64,000 nt of DNA, from NCBI RefSeq assembly GCF_018860665.1, contig NZ_JAHKPK010000051.1:34685-98684 (forward strand). The letters run 5' to 3'. This stretch comes from Pacificibacter marinus. GTDB lineage: Bacteria > Pseudomonadota > Alphaproteobacteria > Rhodobacterales > Rhodobacteraceae. Both the position numbers and the translations under genes were made by a program. Shown in pieces: positions 46,295-55,646 of the stretch. The first letter of the stretch is position 1. The number at the start of each line of letters is the position of its first letter. The notes beneath the pieces are model-generated. The model had not been told where the DNA came from and searched no databases. It saw nothing but the letters and a program-made list of their open reading frames with translations.

Positions 46295-47470
46295 TTACTC
46301 CATTATATCAAAATTATGAAGGTGTTTGTCCGAAATCGAAATCCCAAGCCCTGGTGCGTTGTCATCCAGATCAAGGTAGCCATCTACGGCATCGGGATCA
46401 CCTTCAAAAATATAGTAGAACAGCTCGTTGCCGACCTCAACGTCATGCACTGGGAAATACTCGGAAATAGGGCAGTTCACATTGGCCATGGTCAGGTGAT
46501 AATTGTGCATTTGTCCGGCATGCGGGATCACTGGAATTTGGTAAGCCTCGGCAATCGCATTGATTTTTTGCGCCGCAGTGATGCCGCCCACACGGTTGGT
46601 GTCATATTGCAAAACACTTACGGCTTTTTTCTCTAAAAGCTGCTGACAGCCCATGACAGAAAACTCGTGTTCCCCACCAGAAATGGGAACAATTCCCATC
46701 GCGTTCAGTTCAGCATAACCATTCACATCATCGGCAATCACCGGTTCTTCAAGCCAGCGCGGCTCGAACTTCGCCAGTTTGGGCAACATGCGTTTGGCGT
46801 AATCGAGGTTCCACCCCATATAGCATTCGAGCATCAAATCGACGTCATAGCCCAGCACTTCGCGCATGGCCTCAACACGTTTAAGATTTTCGCGCATGCC
46901 CTTCATGCCGTCCTTTGGGCCAAACCCGAAACGGGTTTTAAAGCCCTGATATCCGTTCTTTTTCGCCTCTTCGGCCTCGGCCTGCATGCTGTCAATGGAG
47001 CCCGCGTAAAGTTTTGAGTAATAAGCGGGGATCTTTTCTTTTGTGCGTCCGCCCAACAGTTTGAACACAGGCTTGCCCGTGAGCTTGCCCATCAAATCCC
47101 AAATCGCGATATCGATTGCTGAAATCGCGGTCATCCCGATGCCTTTACGGCCCCACGCATGGCTGCGTCGGTACATTTTGTCCCAAATATAGGCGTAATC
47201 AAACGGGTCCTCGCCGATCACCATAGGCGCGTACCAATCATCGATGGCCTTTTTCACCACGGTTGGCGCAAGGGCCGCGTTGCCGATGCCAACGGTCCCG
47301 TCTTCGGTCTCGACTTCAACCGTCAACCATTGATGAAACCGAAACGATGCCATGGCGTCGCCCTTGTCCCAAAGCGCATCAGAGGCATTGGTGCAAAAAT
47401 GTCCTGATGGGGGCACAGTTGGGCCCTTCCAGTTCCAAACACGGGTGCGGATTGATTTGATTGTCGTCAT
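46295..47470 (-). CDS. Enolase-superfamily sugar acid dehydratase (RhmD-like)
   Basis: 391 residues, mandelate racemase/muconate lactonising fold. [26 protein letters not shown] (metal), [11 protein letters not shown] (metal), SGGEHEFS (metal Glu, GEHE) and [12 protein letters not shown] (catalytic His) are in the order of the L-rhamnonate dehydratase subgroup. It should dehydrate an aldonic acid to a 2-keto-3-deoxy acid. The exact sugar cannot be read from sequence; arabinonate, fuconate and rhamnonate types share these motifs. Confidence 0.85.
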   Translation of the reverse strand: MTTIKSIRTRVWNWKGPTVPPSGHFCTNASDALWDKGDAMASFRFHQWLTVEVETEDGTVGIGNAALAPTVVKKAIDDWYAPMVIGEDPFDYAYIWDKMYRRSHAWGRKGIGMTAISAIDIAIWDLMGKLTGKPVFKLLGGRTKEKIPAYYSKLYAGSIDSMQAEAEEAKKNGYQGFKTRFGFGPKDGMKGMRENLKRVEAMREVLGYDVDLMLECYMGWNLDYAKRMLPKLAKFEPRWLEEPVIADDVNGYAELNAMGIVPISGGEHEFSVMGCQQLLEKKAVSVLQYDTNRVGGITAAQKINAIAEAYQIPVIPHAGQMHNYHLTMANVNCPISEYFPVHDVEVGNELFYYIFEGDPDAVDGYLDLDDNAPGLGISISDKHLHNFDIME

Positions 47471-47527
47471 GTTAAGCGTCCTTCAAAGCCAGCGCGAGGC
47501 GCGGCGTCTTTGTTAAGCGTTGCAGTC

Positions 47528-48535
47528 CTATGCGTTGCGATCTGCGCGGTGATTTTTTGCCATGCGCACAAGCAGTTCAAAGGCTTGCTGCGTTGCGCCG
47601 ACATTGGCTTTATTTTGCCCTGCGATATCAAAAGCCGTGCCATGAGCCGGCGTTGCGACGGGGATGGGCAGCCCCCCTGCCACAGTCACGCCACGTTCAA
47701 ACCCCATCAGCTTGATCGCGATTTGACCTTGATCGTGATACATCGTCACCACCGCATCCACTTCGCCGCGCATGGCTTTGAGAAACACAGTGTCAGACGG
47801 CCACGGGCCTGTGACGTTCATCTGTTTGTCTTGGAATTTCTTGATCGCAGGTTCCAAGATATCGATCTCTTCACGACCAAATTTTCCGTTGTCCCCCGCG
47901 TGAGGGTTCAGCGCAGCCACTGCAATTCTAGGCCGCTCCTGCCCCGCTCGTCGCAGGGTATCATGGGCAAGATTGACTGCCTTCGCGACCCCCTCTTGAC
48001 TGATATTGGCCGCGACATCTTTGATGCCGATGTGGCTGGTCACGCGGGTGGTCATCAGTGCATCAAGTACGTTGATTTCAGAGTGATGCCCCTCGAACCC
48101 AAGATAACGCGCCATATATTTATGCTCATCTTCGGCATTGAGACCAGCAGAGGTCATCGCCGCTTTGTTAAAGGGCGCAAAAAGCACGCCATCCACCAGA
48201 CCCGCTTGGGCCAAATCCAGAGCCTTATCAAGACAGCGCAACGAGGTGGTCCCCCCCGCGACAGTGACCTCGGATATTTTGACATCTTCAGGGGCTATCG
48301 TTTCCATTTCCAGATGCGACAAGCCAGATTGGGTTGCAATCTGTCTCTCGTCAATCGTGTTTAGCGTAACTGGAAGTTCCGCTTGATCCGCACCTTGACG
48401 CCAAAGGTGACTGTCCCCGACGAGTACAATATCGGCAGCCTCTAGAACCCCCTCTTCATTCAACAATCTTGCGATTAGTTCCGGCCCGATCCCTGACGGA
48501 TCTCCCGGCACAATTGCAATACGTGGCTTGCTCAT
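47528..48535 (-). CDS. PdxA family dehydrogenase (PdxA2-like)
   Basis: 335 residues. RIAIVPGDPSGIGPELIARLL, ALNPHAGDNGKFGREEIDILEPAI and YHDQGQIAIKLMGFERGVTVAGGLPIPVATPAHGTAFDIAGQ are the PdxA metal- and NAD-binding blocks. Members outside vitamin B6 synthesis (PdxA2) oxidise 4-phospho-threonate or -erythronate, normally with a DUF1537 kinase, which is not in this window. Here it sits among sugar-acid genes. ATG at 48535 overlaps the propeller stop (TGATG). Confidence 0.83.
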   Translation of the reverse strand: MSKPRIAIVPGDPSGIGPELIARLLNEEGVLEAADIVLVGDSHLWRQGADQAELPVTLNTIDERQIATQSGLSHLEMETIAPEDVKISEVTVAGGTTSLRCLDKALDLAQAGLVDGVLFAPFNKAAMTSAGLNAEDEHKYMARYLGFEGHHSEINVLDALMTTRVTSHIGIKDVAANISQEGVAKAVNLAHDTLRRAGQERPRIAVAALNPHAGDNGKFGREEIDILEPAIKKFQDKQMNVTGPWPSDTVFLKAMRGEVDAVVTMYHDQGQIAIKLMGFERGVTVAGGLPIPVATPAHGTAFDIAGQNKANVGATQQAFELLVRMAKNHRADRNA

Positions 48536-49494
48536 CACAGCCCCTCCCAATGTTTTGAATATCCGTCTGGCAAAATCACCATCACGTCTGGCTCAACACC
48601 AGTATTAAAGGTCTGAACGACCTCAAATGTGTCTAAGTTGAACCGCTGGACCTGTTCACAATCGACAGCAATATAGGCAAAATCCGCCTCATCATCGATG
48701 CACAAAGCCAGCGGGTTGGCAGGCGTTTTTTGCTCGTGAAGCATCTCGCCGGTTGCCTCATCAAAAACAGAAAACGACCCTCCGAAATGGTTCATTGTGA
48801 GTAGGCGATTGCGTTTTGCGTCGTAATAAATGCGGCAAGGATCGTTGGGCGTGGGGAATCTGCGCAGGATTTCCAAACGCGCAGTATCGATGACCGCCAC
48901 AGTGTTGGACCCCCGCTGCGAAGTGTACAAAACGCCCGCATCGTCACGCAAACAGCGCCCTTCTGGTTTCTCGCCCGTTTTGAGTGACACGGGTGCAAAA
49001 GCAGCATCACGCGGCTTGAACATCGTCACATCACCAGAGGTCAAATTCATGGAATATGCGGTGTCACCATCATCACTCAACGCAAAGAGATGCGATTTGG
49101 TGCCGCCTGTTGGGGTGATATAATCCCAGCCTTGATCAAAGCTGCGTGGTTTGTCTTTGACCAGCAGATGCGCAGTCCATTCCGACAGCACATAAAGCCG
49201 CCCTTGAGCGTCTAGCTCAATGCCATGCGGTCGCGCGTGCTCGCCCAAATCATAGGTATGTGCGATGGCTTGCTTTTCGATATCAACAACGATCACAGAA
49301 CGCCCGCTGGTCCCGTCGATACCTGAATTTTGCACACCGTAATGGCCGACATAAGCATATTTAAAATCTGCATCGACCACGAATTCATGCGGGTATTGTG
49401 GTAACTCCAACCGCCCCTGTAAAGCGCCGGTGTCGATATCATACCAACTCACACAGTGGCTGCATTTTTCGATGAGCATCATGGATTGCGCCAC
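48535..49494 (-). CDS. Cytoplasmic YncE/lactonase-like seven-bladed beta-propeller protein
   Basis: 319 residues made of six to seven WD-like blades (YDIDTGALQGRLELPQYPHEFVV, IVVDIEKQAIAHTYDLG, VAVIDTARLEILRRFPTP, FSVFDEATGEMLHEQ, FNLDTFEVVQTFNTG). No signal peptide is seen, unlike most YncE or PQQ-associated propellers, so it is probably cytoplasmic. First gene of the sugar-acid operon under the 49519-49560 operators. A lactonase role (as for 6-phosphogluconolactonase-type propellers) is an inference. Confidence 0.72.
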   Translation of the reverse strand: MAQSMMLIEKCSHCVSWYDIDTGALQGRLELPQYPHEFVVDADFKYAYVGHYGVQNSGIDGTSGRSVIVVDIEKQAIAHTYDLGEHARPHGIELDAQGRLYVLSEWTAHLLVKDKPRSFDQGWDYITPTGGTKSHLFALSDDGDTAYSMNLTSGDVTMFKPRDAAFAPVSLKTGEKPEGRCLRDDAGVLYTSQRGSNTVAVIDTARLEILRRFPTPNDPCRIYYDAKRNRLLTMNHFGGSFSVFDEATGEMLHEQKTPANPLALCIDDEADFAYIAVDCEQVQRFNLDTFEVVQTFNTGVEPDVMVILPDGYSKHWEGL

Positions 49495-49518
49495 GCGAAT
49501 CTCCTTTTAGCGCCAATT

Positions 49519-49560
49519 GTGACCGGTAACACAACTACCGTTCACATCTGAACCGGTCAA
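49519..49560. promoter_or_regulatory. LacI-type operators in front of the sugar-acid operon
   Basis: GTGACCGGTAAC (49519-49530) is identical to one half of the 44090-44127 operator. A second close match TGAACCGGTCAA lies at 49549-49560, and a weaker one, CTACCGTTCAC, at about 49535-49545. All lie 25-70 bases upstream of the propeller gene. Same regulator as at 44090 is inferred. Confidence 0.78.
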
Positions 49561-49610
49561 ACACAAATTGTAAAACCCTACGTTTAAAGCCTATCAATGC
49601 AGGTGCGACA

Positions 49611-49644
49611 CCGCGGGCCATCCCAACGTAGAGATGGCCCGCGG
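49611..49644 (-). terminator. Hairpin after the second Rbs-type importer operon
   Basis: CCGCGGGCCATC (49611-49622) pairs perfectly with GATGGCCCGCGG (49633-49644), ten bases after the binding-protein stop. No T-tract follows; it may protect the mRNA 3' end or terminate with Rho. Confidence 0.65.
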
Positions 49645-49653
49645 CCTAAGCGT

Positions 49654-50703
49654 TTACTGGTCCCAAATCGCGGCGTAAGAGGCGCGATATGGGATATCTG
49701 GGTCGAACTGATTGCTCTCACCCATCTTGGCCAAACCTTCGGATGTCACCAAGGCAGGTGACGTGATATAGCCGGAACAGGATTCACCTTGGATCGCGCG
49801 GTTCAACTCATCGACGAGCTGCCATCCTTGCAAGTTGAGAGGTTCAGCCACAGTGATAGCTTGATAGCTTTCGCTGCGAATACGTTGAAACGCCGCCTCA
49901 GATCCGTCACCTGCAGAGCCCGCTTGTGGGCCCTTGGCGCTTGAGATGCCAACTGCGGCCAATGCTGGCCCCATAAAGTCAAAGTACAGATCGTTGATCG
50001 CCAAAGCATGGGTCCATTCGCTGCCATATTTTTGCAACAAGCTGGTGGTCAATGGCCCCATCCGTGCAGAGGTATCTGCGATTGGCGTGTCCACATATTC
50101 AAGGACCGTACCCCCCATGGATTCAATGGTTTCTTTGATCCGGTCCGCCTTATCGATCGCAATCTGATAAGTTGAGTCAGTGAAAATAATCGCACCAACC
50201 TTGTCGCCGCCATCTTCAATAGCCCATTTTGCCGCAACTTCGGACACGGCCATCGCATCGGTAGAAACATTGGCAAAAATGCCCCCCGGCGCGTCACAGC
50301 CGATAATGGGACCGGAATGCCAGGCCACCATCGGGATGTCCGCCTTCACCACACCTTCGAGTGCGGCTTGTTGTTCAACCGCGTCGAAACCGTTGATGAT
50401 CACACCGTCGGCTTTGAGAGCAACGGCTTGGCCGATGGCCGCTGTGCGCCCTTGGATAGACCCTGCCCCGTCCAAAACACGAACCTCCCATCCGATTTTG
50501 GCGGCGGCTTCTTCGATCCCTTTGGTCACACCAAGAATACCACCATTTTTCAAATCTCCCGCCACGACGACGATCGATTTACCTTCAGCACCTGCTGGTC
50601 CTGTGGTTGGGCCGTCAAAGCCCTCTTGGGCAAAAGCTGACTGTCCCAGCCCGAGTGCTAATGCCATTACAGACACCGTCATTACGTTTTTCTTAAGCAT
50701 CAT
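49654..50703 (-). CDS. Periplasmic sugar-binding protein (second Rbs-type importer)
   Basis: 349 residues. Signal peptide ending GQSAFA, then a type 1 binding fold (KSIVVVAGDLKNGGILGVTKGIEEAAAKIGWEVRVLDG; LKADGVIINGFDAVEQQAAL). Two cysteines (GCDAPGG, ESCSGYI) may form a disulfide. Third gene of the operon, after ATPase and permease, each with short spacing. Ligand unknown. Confidence 0.88.
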   Translation of the reverse strand: MMLKKNVMTVSVMALALGLGQSAFAQEGFDGPTTGPAGAEGKSIVVVAGDLKNGGILGVTKGIEEAAAKIGWEVRVLDGAGSIQGRTAAIGQAVALKADGVIINGFDAVEQQAALEGVVKADIPMVAWHSGPIIGCDAPGGIFANVSTDAMAVSEVAAKWAIEDGGDKVGAIIFTDSTYQIAIDKADRIKETIESMGGTVLEYVDTPIADTSARMGPLTTSLLQKYGSEWTHALAINDLYFDFMGPALAAVGISSAKGPQAGSAGDGSEAAFQRIRSESYQAITVAEPLNLQGWQLVDELNRAIQGESCSGYITSPALVTSEGLAKMGESNQFDPDIPYRASYAAIWDQ

Positions 50704-50724
50704 AATCTCCTCCCATATGATCCG

Positions 50725-51744
50725 TTATTTTTTCGCGCCTTTGCGACGCTGAGCGTAGCCTGCGATACCGATTGCGATCAGCAAGGTTACACCGTTGAAC
50801 ATCGGTTCCACCCAAAAGGATCCCCCGAATTGTTGAATGCCAGAAATCCCCACAGCAAGGATCGCAACCCCGACAACTGTGCCCCAAACATTTACCCGTC
50901 CGGGTTTGATCGTGGTCGAGCCCAAGAAGGCCCCCACAAGTGCTGGCAATAAGAATTCCAAACCGACCGAGGCCTGACCAATACGCAGTTTCGATGCGAG
51001 CAGCACACCAGCGAAAGCGGTCAAAAAGCCTGAGGTCATAAAGGCGCCGATGACAAATTTACGTGTCGGAATACCATTCAACTGCGCGGCGCGTTGATTT
51101 GCACCAATGGCGTAAAGGTAGCGACCAATGGGGGTGTATTCGAGAACCACCCACATGGTCAGTGTGATCCCAAGCACATAGAACCCCGTGATCGGCAGCC
51201 CCAAAACAAAGGTGCCATTGAGCGCCAAAAAGCTGTCAGGAAGCGCACCAACCATCTGGCGACCACCTGTGTGCCAAAGAGCCAAAGCGTAAAGAACCGT
51301 GCCGGTGCCGAGCGTGGCGATGAAGGAGTCAATATGCGCGACTTCGACCAACCAGCCATTTAAAAAACCGGACAGCAATCCAAGCAGCAAAACGATTGCC
51401 ACGACGACAGGCCAAGGCAAGCCAAAAATCGTTTGCAAGGAAATCGCAAGAATATGCCACAACACGATGCCATATCCGACGGTCAAATCGATACGCCCTG
51501 CCGCCATCGGGATCATAGCCCCAAGCGAGAGCAAAGCGATGATGGCCTTGTCTGAAATCAACGCACGCAGGTTAAGCATCGTTGGAAATGTATTGGGCAG
51601 CAGGATTGAAAACAGAATAATCAACAGGCCCGTCAAAATAACCAAACCATAGACAGGTAGATACCGCAGCATGCGGGTTTTCAATGACGCATTTTTCAAT
51701 TCAGCTTTGGTGGGTTCTAGCGCGTTTGAGTCAAGAGATTGCAT
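50725..51744 (-). CDS. ABC sugar transporter permease (second Rbs-type importer)
   Basis: 339 residues, eight to ten membrane segments; GAMIPMAAGRIDLTVGYGIVLWH and PALVGAFLGSTTIKPGRVNVWGTVVG are the permease signatures. ATG at 51744 follows AGGAC, one base after the ATPase stop; the in-frame start at 51771 would overlap the ATPase. Confidence 0.92.
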   Translation of the reverse strand: MQSLDSNALEPTKAELKNASLKTRMLRYLPVYGLVILTGLLIILFSILLPNTFPTMLNLRALISDKAIIALLSLGAMIPMAAGRIDLTVGYGIVLWHILAISLQTIFGLPWPVVVAIVLLLGLLSGFLNGWLVEVAHIDSFIATLGTGTVLYALALWHTGGRQMVGALPDSFLALNGTFVLGLPITGFYVLGITLTMWVVLEYTPIGRYLYAIGANQRAAQLNGIPTRKFVIGAFMTSGFLTAFAGVLLASKLRIGQASVGLEFLLPALVGAFLGSTTIKPGRVNVWGTVVGVAILAVGISGIQQFGGSFWVEPMFNGVTLLIAIGIAGYAQRRKGAKK

Positions 51745-51745
51745 A

Positions 51746-53260
51746 TTATTGTCCTCGCTGCGCCACTGCATTTCCCGCAGAGGCCGCTTGAATTAGATTT
51801 TCTGTGGTGAGTTCGGCGCCGGAAAGCTGTTCGGCAATTTTACCCTGACTGAAGACGATCGCGCGGTGACAGACCGCCGCGATCTCTTCGAAATCCGTCG
51901 AAACAATCACAATGCCGACCCCCTCTTGCATGGCGCGGTTCAGCAAAGCATAGATTTCAGCCTTTGCACCAACATCCACACCAGCGGTCGGATCTTCGCA
52001 GATCAGAAGTTTGCGTTTGGTTTCAAGCCAACGTCCCATGACGACCTTTTGTTGATTGCCCCCCGAAAGAGATTCAATCGCCATGCTCTGATCATTTGGC
52101 GACAAAGCCACATCTTCGCCAATTTTCTCGGCCAATGCGGTCTCAGCGCGCGGGCTAAGGAATGAAAACAGCGAACGTCCAACCGCGCCGGGGTTCAAAA
52201 ATGTATTCTCCCGCAGCGTTAAAGGCATGGCCACGGATTCTTCTGTACGATCTCGCGCAACAAGTCCGATGCCTGAGGCCAAAGCTGTAATGGTCGAGGT
52301 CAAATCTGGCGTCTCACCAAGCAGTGTCACATCGCCTTCAAAGGGTTCCGCACCGAATAAGGCCCGCGAAACACTCTCGTGCCCCGCACCGCGCAACCCG
52401 ACGAGACCTAAAATTTCATTGCCACGCAAATCAAAATCCACGGGTCCAGCGGCTTCAACCTGCATCGCTTCGACTTTTAGAATAGGCGCTCCAAGGTCTC
52501 GGTTCACCTTCATCACTTGCCGCGTTTTGCGCCCGACGATCATGTAAACCAGTTCTTCAGGGGTGGTATGATCAATGCTGCGCAGCCCGACCATTTCGCC
52601 ATCGCGCAACACCGCGACACGGTCTGCAATTTGGAAAATTTCATCAAGCCGGTGCGAGACATAAATCATTCCCACGCCCTGCTCTTTCAAAGGTCGCAGC
52701 GCCTTAAACAACCCCTCGACCTCATCCGCTGGCAGCGAAGCCGTCGGCTCGTCAAGCACAAGAAAATCACAATCCACAGCCAAAGCCCGTGCAATCGCCA
52801 CAAGAGATTTTTCAGTTCGTGTAAGGTCTTGTACGCGGGTGGTCGGGTCAAAATCACAGCCAACCTTGGTCAGGGCTTTGGCAGCGAAATCATTGACCTC
52901 GCGCCAGTTTATCAGCCCTGATTTTTGTGAATAGCCCAACGCGAGCGCTATATTTTCGGCAACAGTCATCCATTCAATCATGCCTAGATCTTGGTGAATG
53001 AATGCAACGGACTGACGTTCACCAAAACCACCGGGGCGATGTTCATATGGCGCGCCATTGATCATCACACGGCCTTCATCGGCTTTATGAATACCGCCAA
53101 GAATTTTAATCAGCGTCGATTTTCCCGCGCCGTTTTCGCCAAGAAGCGCAACGATTTCGCCGCGCTCAATATTGAGGGACACATCTCGAAGCGCATAAGT
53201 GCCCCCGAAATGCTTTTTGATCCCGTCAAAAAACAAGTTATTTTTGGTTGCCCCCGGCAC
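51746..53260 (-). CDS. ABC sugar transporter ATPase, fused double domain (second Rbs-type importer)
   Basis: 504 residues with two ATPase domains. The first has Walker A GENGAGKST, the motif DLTRTEKSLVAIARAL and FLVLDEPTASLP. The second is degenerate at Walker A (RGAGHESVSRAL) but has LSGGNQQKVVMGRWL. Start is taken as GTG at 53260 because GGGAGG lies five bases upstream; the open frame to 53287 lacks a ribosome site. First gene of the operon, divergent from lacI at 53439. ATPase-first order is uncommon for Rbs systems. Confidence 0.9.
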   Translation of the reverse strand: MPGATKNNLFFDGIKKHFGGTYALRDVSLNIERGEIVALLGENGAGKSTLIKILGGIHKADEGRVMINGAPYEHRPGGFGERQSVAFIHQDLGMIEWMTVAENIALALGYSQKSGLINWREVNDFAAKALTKVGCDFDPTTRVQDLTRTEKSLVAIARALAVDCDFLVLDEPTASLPADEVEGLFKALRPLKEQGVGMIYVSHRLDEIFQIADRVAVLRDGEMVGLRSIDHTTPEELVYMIVGRKTRQVMKVNRDLGAPILKVEAMQVEAAGPVDFDLRGNEILGLVGLRGAGHESVSRALFGAEPFEGDVTLLGETPDLTSTITALASGIGLVARDRTEESVAMPLTLRENTFLNPGAVGRSLFSFLSPRAETALAEKIGEDVALSPNDQSMAIESLSGGNQQKVVMGRWLETKRKLLICEDPTAGVDVGAKAEIYALLNRAMQEGVGIVIVSTDFEEIAAVCHRAIVFSQGKIAEQLSGAELTTENLIQAASAGNAVAQRGQ

Positions 53261-53341
53261 ACCATCCTCCCTCAATTTGGTCTTCAAATTTTTGAAAACG
53301 CTAAGCTGCGGGATACTCGATGCTCCTCAACATACTATTGA

Positions 53342-53410
53342 GTTACCCGTAACATTCCTCTAGCATTGGTTGAGATTGACGATAAGTCAATATGAAATGT
53401 TACCCGTAAC
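53342..53410. promoter_or_regulatory. Twin LacI-type operators GTTACCCGTAAC between importer and regulator
   Basis: Two identical sites, 53342-53353 and 53399-53410, 57 bases apart centre to centre, lie between the divergent ATPase and lacI genes. They differ from the GTTACCGGTAAC motif of the neighbouring regulon by one central base. Looping repression and autoregulation are likely. Confidence 0.82.
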
Positions 53411-53438
53411 GCAATAATGCAGAGTCACGACTAACCAC

Positions 53439-54494
53439 ATGAAAAATAACAAAATTAGCCTAGCAGAAGTGGCGAGAGCAGCCGGTGTCTCAAAGATGAC
53501 AGCCAGTCGCGTCATACGTGATGAGGGCGGATTTTCGGAAAAGACACGTCACAAAGTCATGGCCGAAGTTGACCGTCTTGGGTATCTGCCGAATCGTTTG
53601 GCAACCGTTTTTGCCGGCGACAAGAAATCCACTTTCGTGGGCGTCAGTATCCCTGAGCTGGGCAATGAAATTTTTGCGCAGTTGCTAGAGGGCATAGATC
53701 GTAAACTCGTTGCCTTCGCACATCAAACCGTTCTGGGAATGACCGAGCACGCTTTGGATCAAGAAGAAGCATGGATTGAAACAGTGCTGTCATGGCAGCC
53801 CGCTGGCCTCATTGTCACCGGACGTTCGCATAGCCCGCGCGCGATGCAGCTTTTGAAAGGGGCTGGCATCCCTATTGTCGAAATTTGGGATTTCAATTCA
53901 AACCCGCTCGATATGTGTGTCGGGTTAAATCATTTTGACAGTGGCTACAGCATGGGCCGGTATTTGGGCGAGCTTGGCTACACCAAGTTCGGTTATGTCG
54001 GCACATCGCATGACACAGCCAATGCCGCCAGTTCGCGCTTGGCCGGATTTACCAAAGCCGCAGAAGACGCGGGCGGCACCGTCAAAAAGAAACTGTTGCT
54101 GAAAGATGTCCCCGGATTTTACACAGGGCTATACGGAACCGAACAGCTTTTAGCTGCGCATAAAGATGTGGACGTTATCTTTTATCAAAACGACAACATG
54201 GCTGTCGGTGGTTATGAATATTGTCGACGCCAAGGTTTAGAAATTCCGCGTGATATAGGTATTGCAGGCTGGGGCGATCTACCAATTGCTTCGATCCAAC
54301 CCTACCGATTGACCTCCATCGCAGTACCCCATTTGCGTATCGGACAAATTGCCGCTGAAATGCTATTGGCGCAGGTCAATCAACAACCCATCAAAAGAAC
54401 CCGCGACGTCGGTTTCAAACTCATCCCAGGGTCGACCTGTAGAATGCAGCTTAAACCCGACATTGATGAGACCATAGATCACTCTAAGACATAA
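53439..54494 (+). CDS. LacI family regulator of the second Rbs-type importer
   Basis: 351 residues. SLAEVARAAGVSKMTASRVIRDEGGFS is the helix-turn-helix and GYLPNRLATVFAGDKKSTFVGVSIPELGNEIF the hinge and core start. The effector domain resembles gluconate-type GntR repressors (PIVEIWDFNSNPLDMCVGLNHF). Divergent from the importer with two operators in between. A relative of the protein at 44168, which fits the near-identical operators. Confidence 0.92.
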   Translation: MKNNKISLAEVARAAGVSKMTASRVIRDEGGFSEKTRHKVMAEVDRLGYLPNRLATVFAGDKKSTFVGVSIPELGNEIFAQLLEGIDRKLVAFAHQTVLGMTEHALDQEEAWIETVLSWQPAGLIVTGRSHSPRAMQLLKGAGIPIVEIWDFNSNPLDMCVGLNHFDSGYSMGRYLGELGYTKFGYVGTSHDTANAASSRLAGFTKAAEDAGGTVKKKLLLKDVPGFYTGLYGTEQLLAAHKDVDVIFYQNDNMAVGGYEYCRRQGLEIPRDIGIAGWGDLPIASIQPYRLTSIAVPHLRIGQIAAEMLLAQVNQQPIKRTRDVGFKLIPGSTCRMQLKPDIDETIDHSKT

Positions 54495-54683
54495 CTCATG
54501 CGCAACATTGCTCCCTCTTTTCTATGGAACCGTTTCTGCCGAAATCGCCTAAACATCAATGCTGACGTTTACAAGAGGCGGCGCGGCGGGCCAAACGAAA
54601 GCCTCTCTCAGAGGCGCGCGAGATAACAGTGCATAAGGCTGCTCAACTATGTTGGTCACGCAGGCCCCATCCACACGTGACAT

Positions 54684-55535
54684 TCACCCGCGCAGACTGC
54701 GCCAAAGGTTAAGCGCTATATCGCTCAGATCAGCAAGACGGGCCGTGATGTGTTCTCGCGCAATGGTGTTATTGCGATCTGATGCGACCTCTAACCGTTT
54801 AATAAGGCGACACAAACGACGCCTATGCGTTCCCGTCATCACCTGCAGCGGGTCCGCGATCACCCCTGCGAAAGTCGTCACGACAGACGCCAACATCGAC
54901 AGGACAACGCCCGTTGTGACCAACTCCCAAGGCTTAAGGTCCGTCGAGAACACACCATAGTACAGCCTGCCCAACCCTTGTCCGAGCGGGAAATTCGCGA
55001 TGGCATGGGCGTGGGCTCTCAGTTCAGCCACCTGTCCCGTGATAGAGATAACCCCCGGAGTGACCGTCTGAAAGACAAAGATCCCCACAATGATTATCAC
55101 GAGTGTCGTCGTTATTTCGCTCACAGCACTGCGCACACCTGTATAGTTGGCGATTTCGTGCTCGACGATCTCTTTTGGACAGGCAATGACAACGCCCTTT
55201 GCTTCAAGTTCTCCGATAAATGCCATAACACGCATGGCGACCTGCTTGGACACATTGGTTTCAAGCATAATCTTACGTTGCGATATCCAAACAGAGGCTT
55301 TGTGGCATCGTATCGCCCGCGCGCTCAGGGCAATCAATTGAATCACAAGAAAAACAGGCGCCAACAAGACATTCGCAGGGGCACGTAACAGATCAAAGCC
55401 AAAGGCAAAGCGATGAAGCCGCAAAGTGCCTCGCAGCCCAAATGTCGCACGCACGAATGCGTTGACCTCAGCTTGCAGATTATCATTTGGTGTCAAACCA
55501 CTCACGCCCACGGCTTCCTCACGATCCTTCATCAT
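54684..55535 (-). CDS. Hypothetical membrane protein (DUF6635-like)
   Basis: 283 residues with two clear hydrophobic regions on each side of the centre (about residues 55-75, 140-160 and 205-230) and basic, helical ends. VNAFVRATFGLRGTLRLHRFAFGFDLLRAPANVLLAPVF resembles what I recall of the roseobacterial DUF6635 family, but this is from memory. AAGG lies just before ATG-ATG; the second ATG (55532) may be used. It stands alone between two sugar loci and has no obvious link to either. Confidence 0.6.
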   Translation of the reverse strand: MMKDREEAVGVSGLTPNDNLQAEVNAFVRATFGLRGTLRLHRFAFGFDLLRAPANVLLAPVFLVIQLIALSARAIRCHKASVWISQRKIMLETNVSKQVAMRVMAFIGELEAKGVVIACPKEIVEHEIANYTGVRSAVSEITTTLVIIIVGIFVFQTVTPGVISITGQVAELRAHAHAIANFPLGQGLGRLYYGVFSTDLKPWELVTTGVVLSMLASVVTTFAGVIADPLQVMTGTHRRRLCRLIKRLEVASDRNNTIAREHITARLADLSDIALNLWRSLRG

Positions 55536-55646
55536 ACCTTATGTAGGATATCTGATCGTGATGTAAGCATTGCGACACATCTTAGTATTTCACGACTGCA
55601 AGGGCAGCTTGATCTTCGCACCGCGATCAAGGGCGGTGTAATAAAT

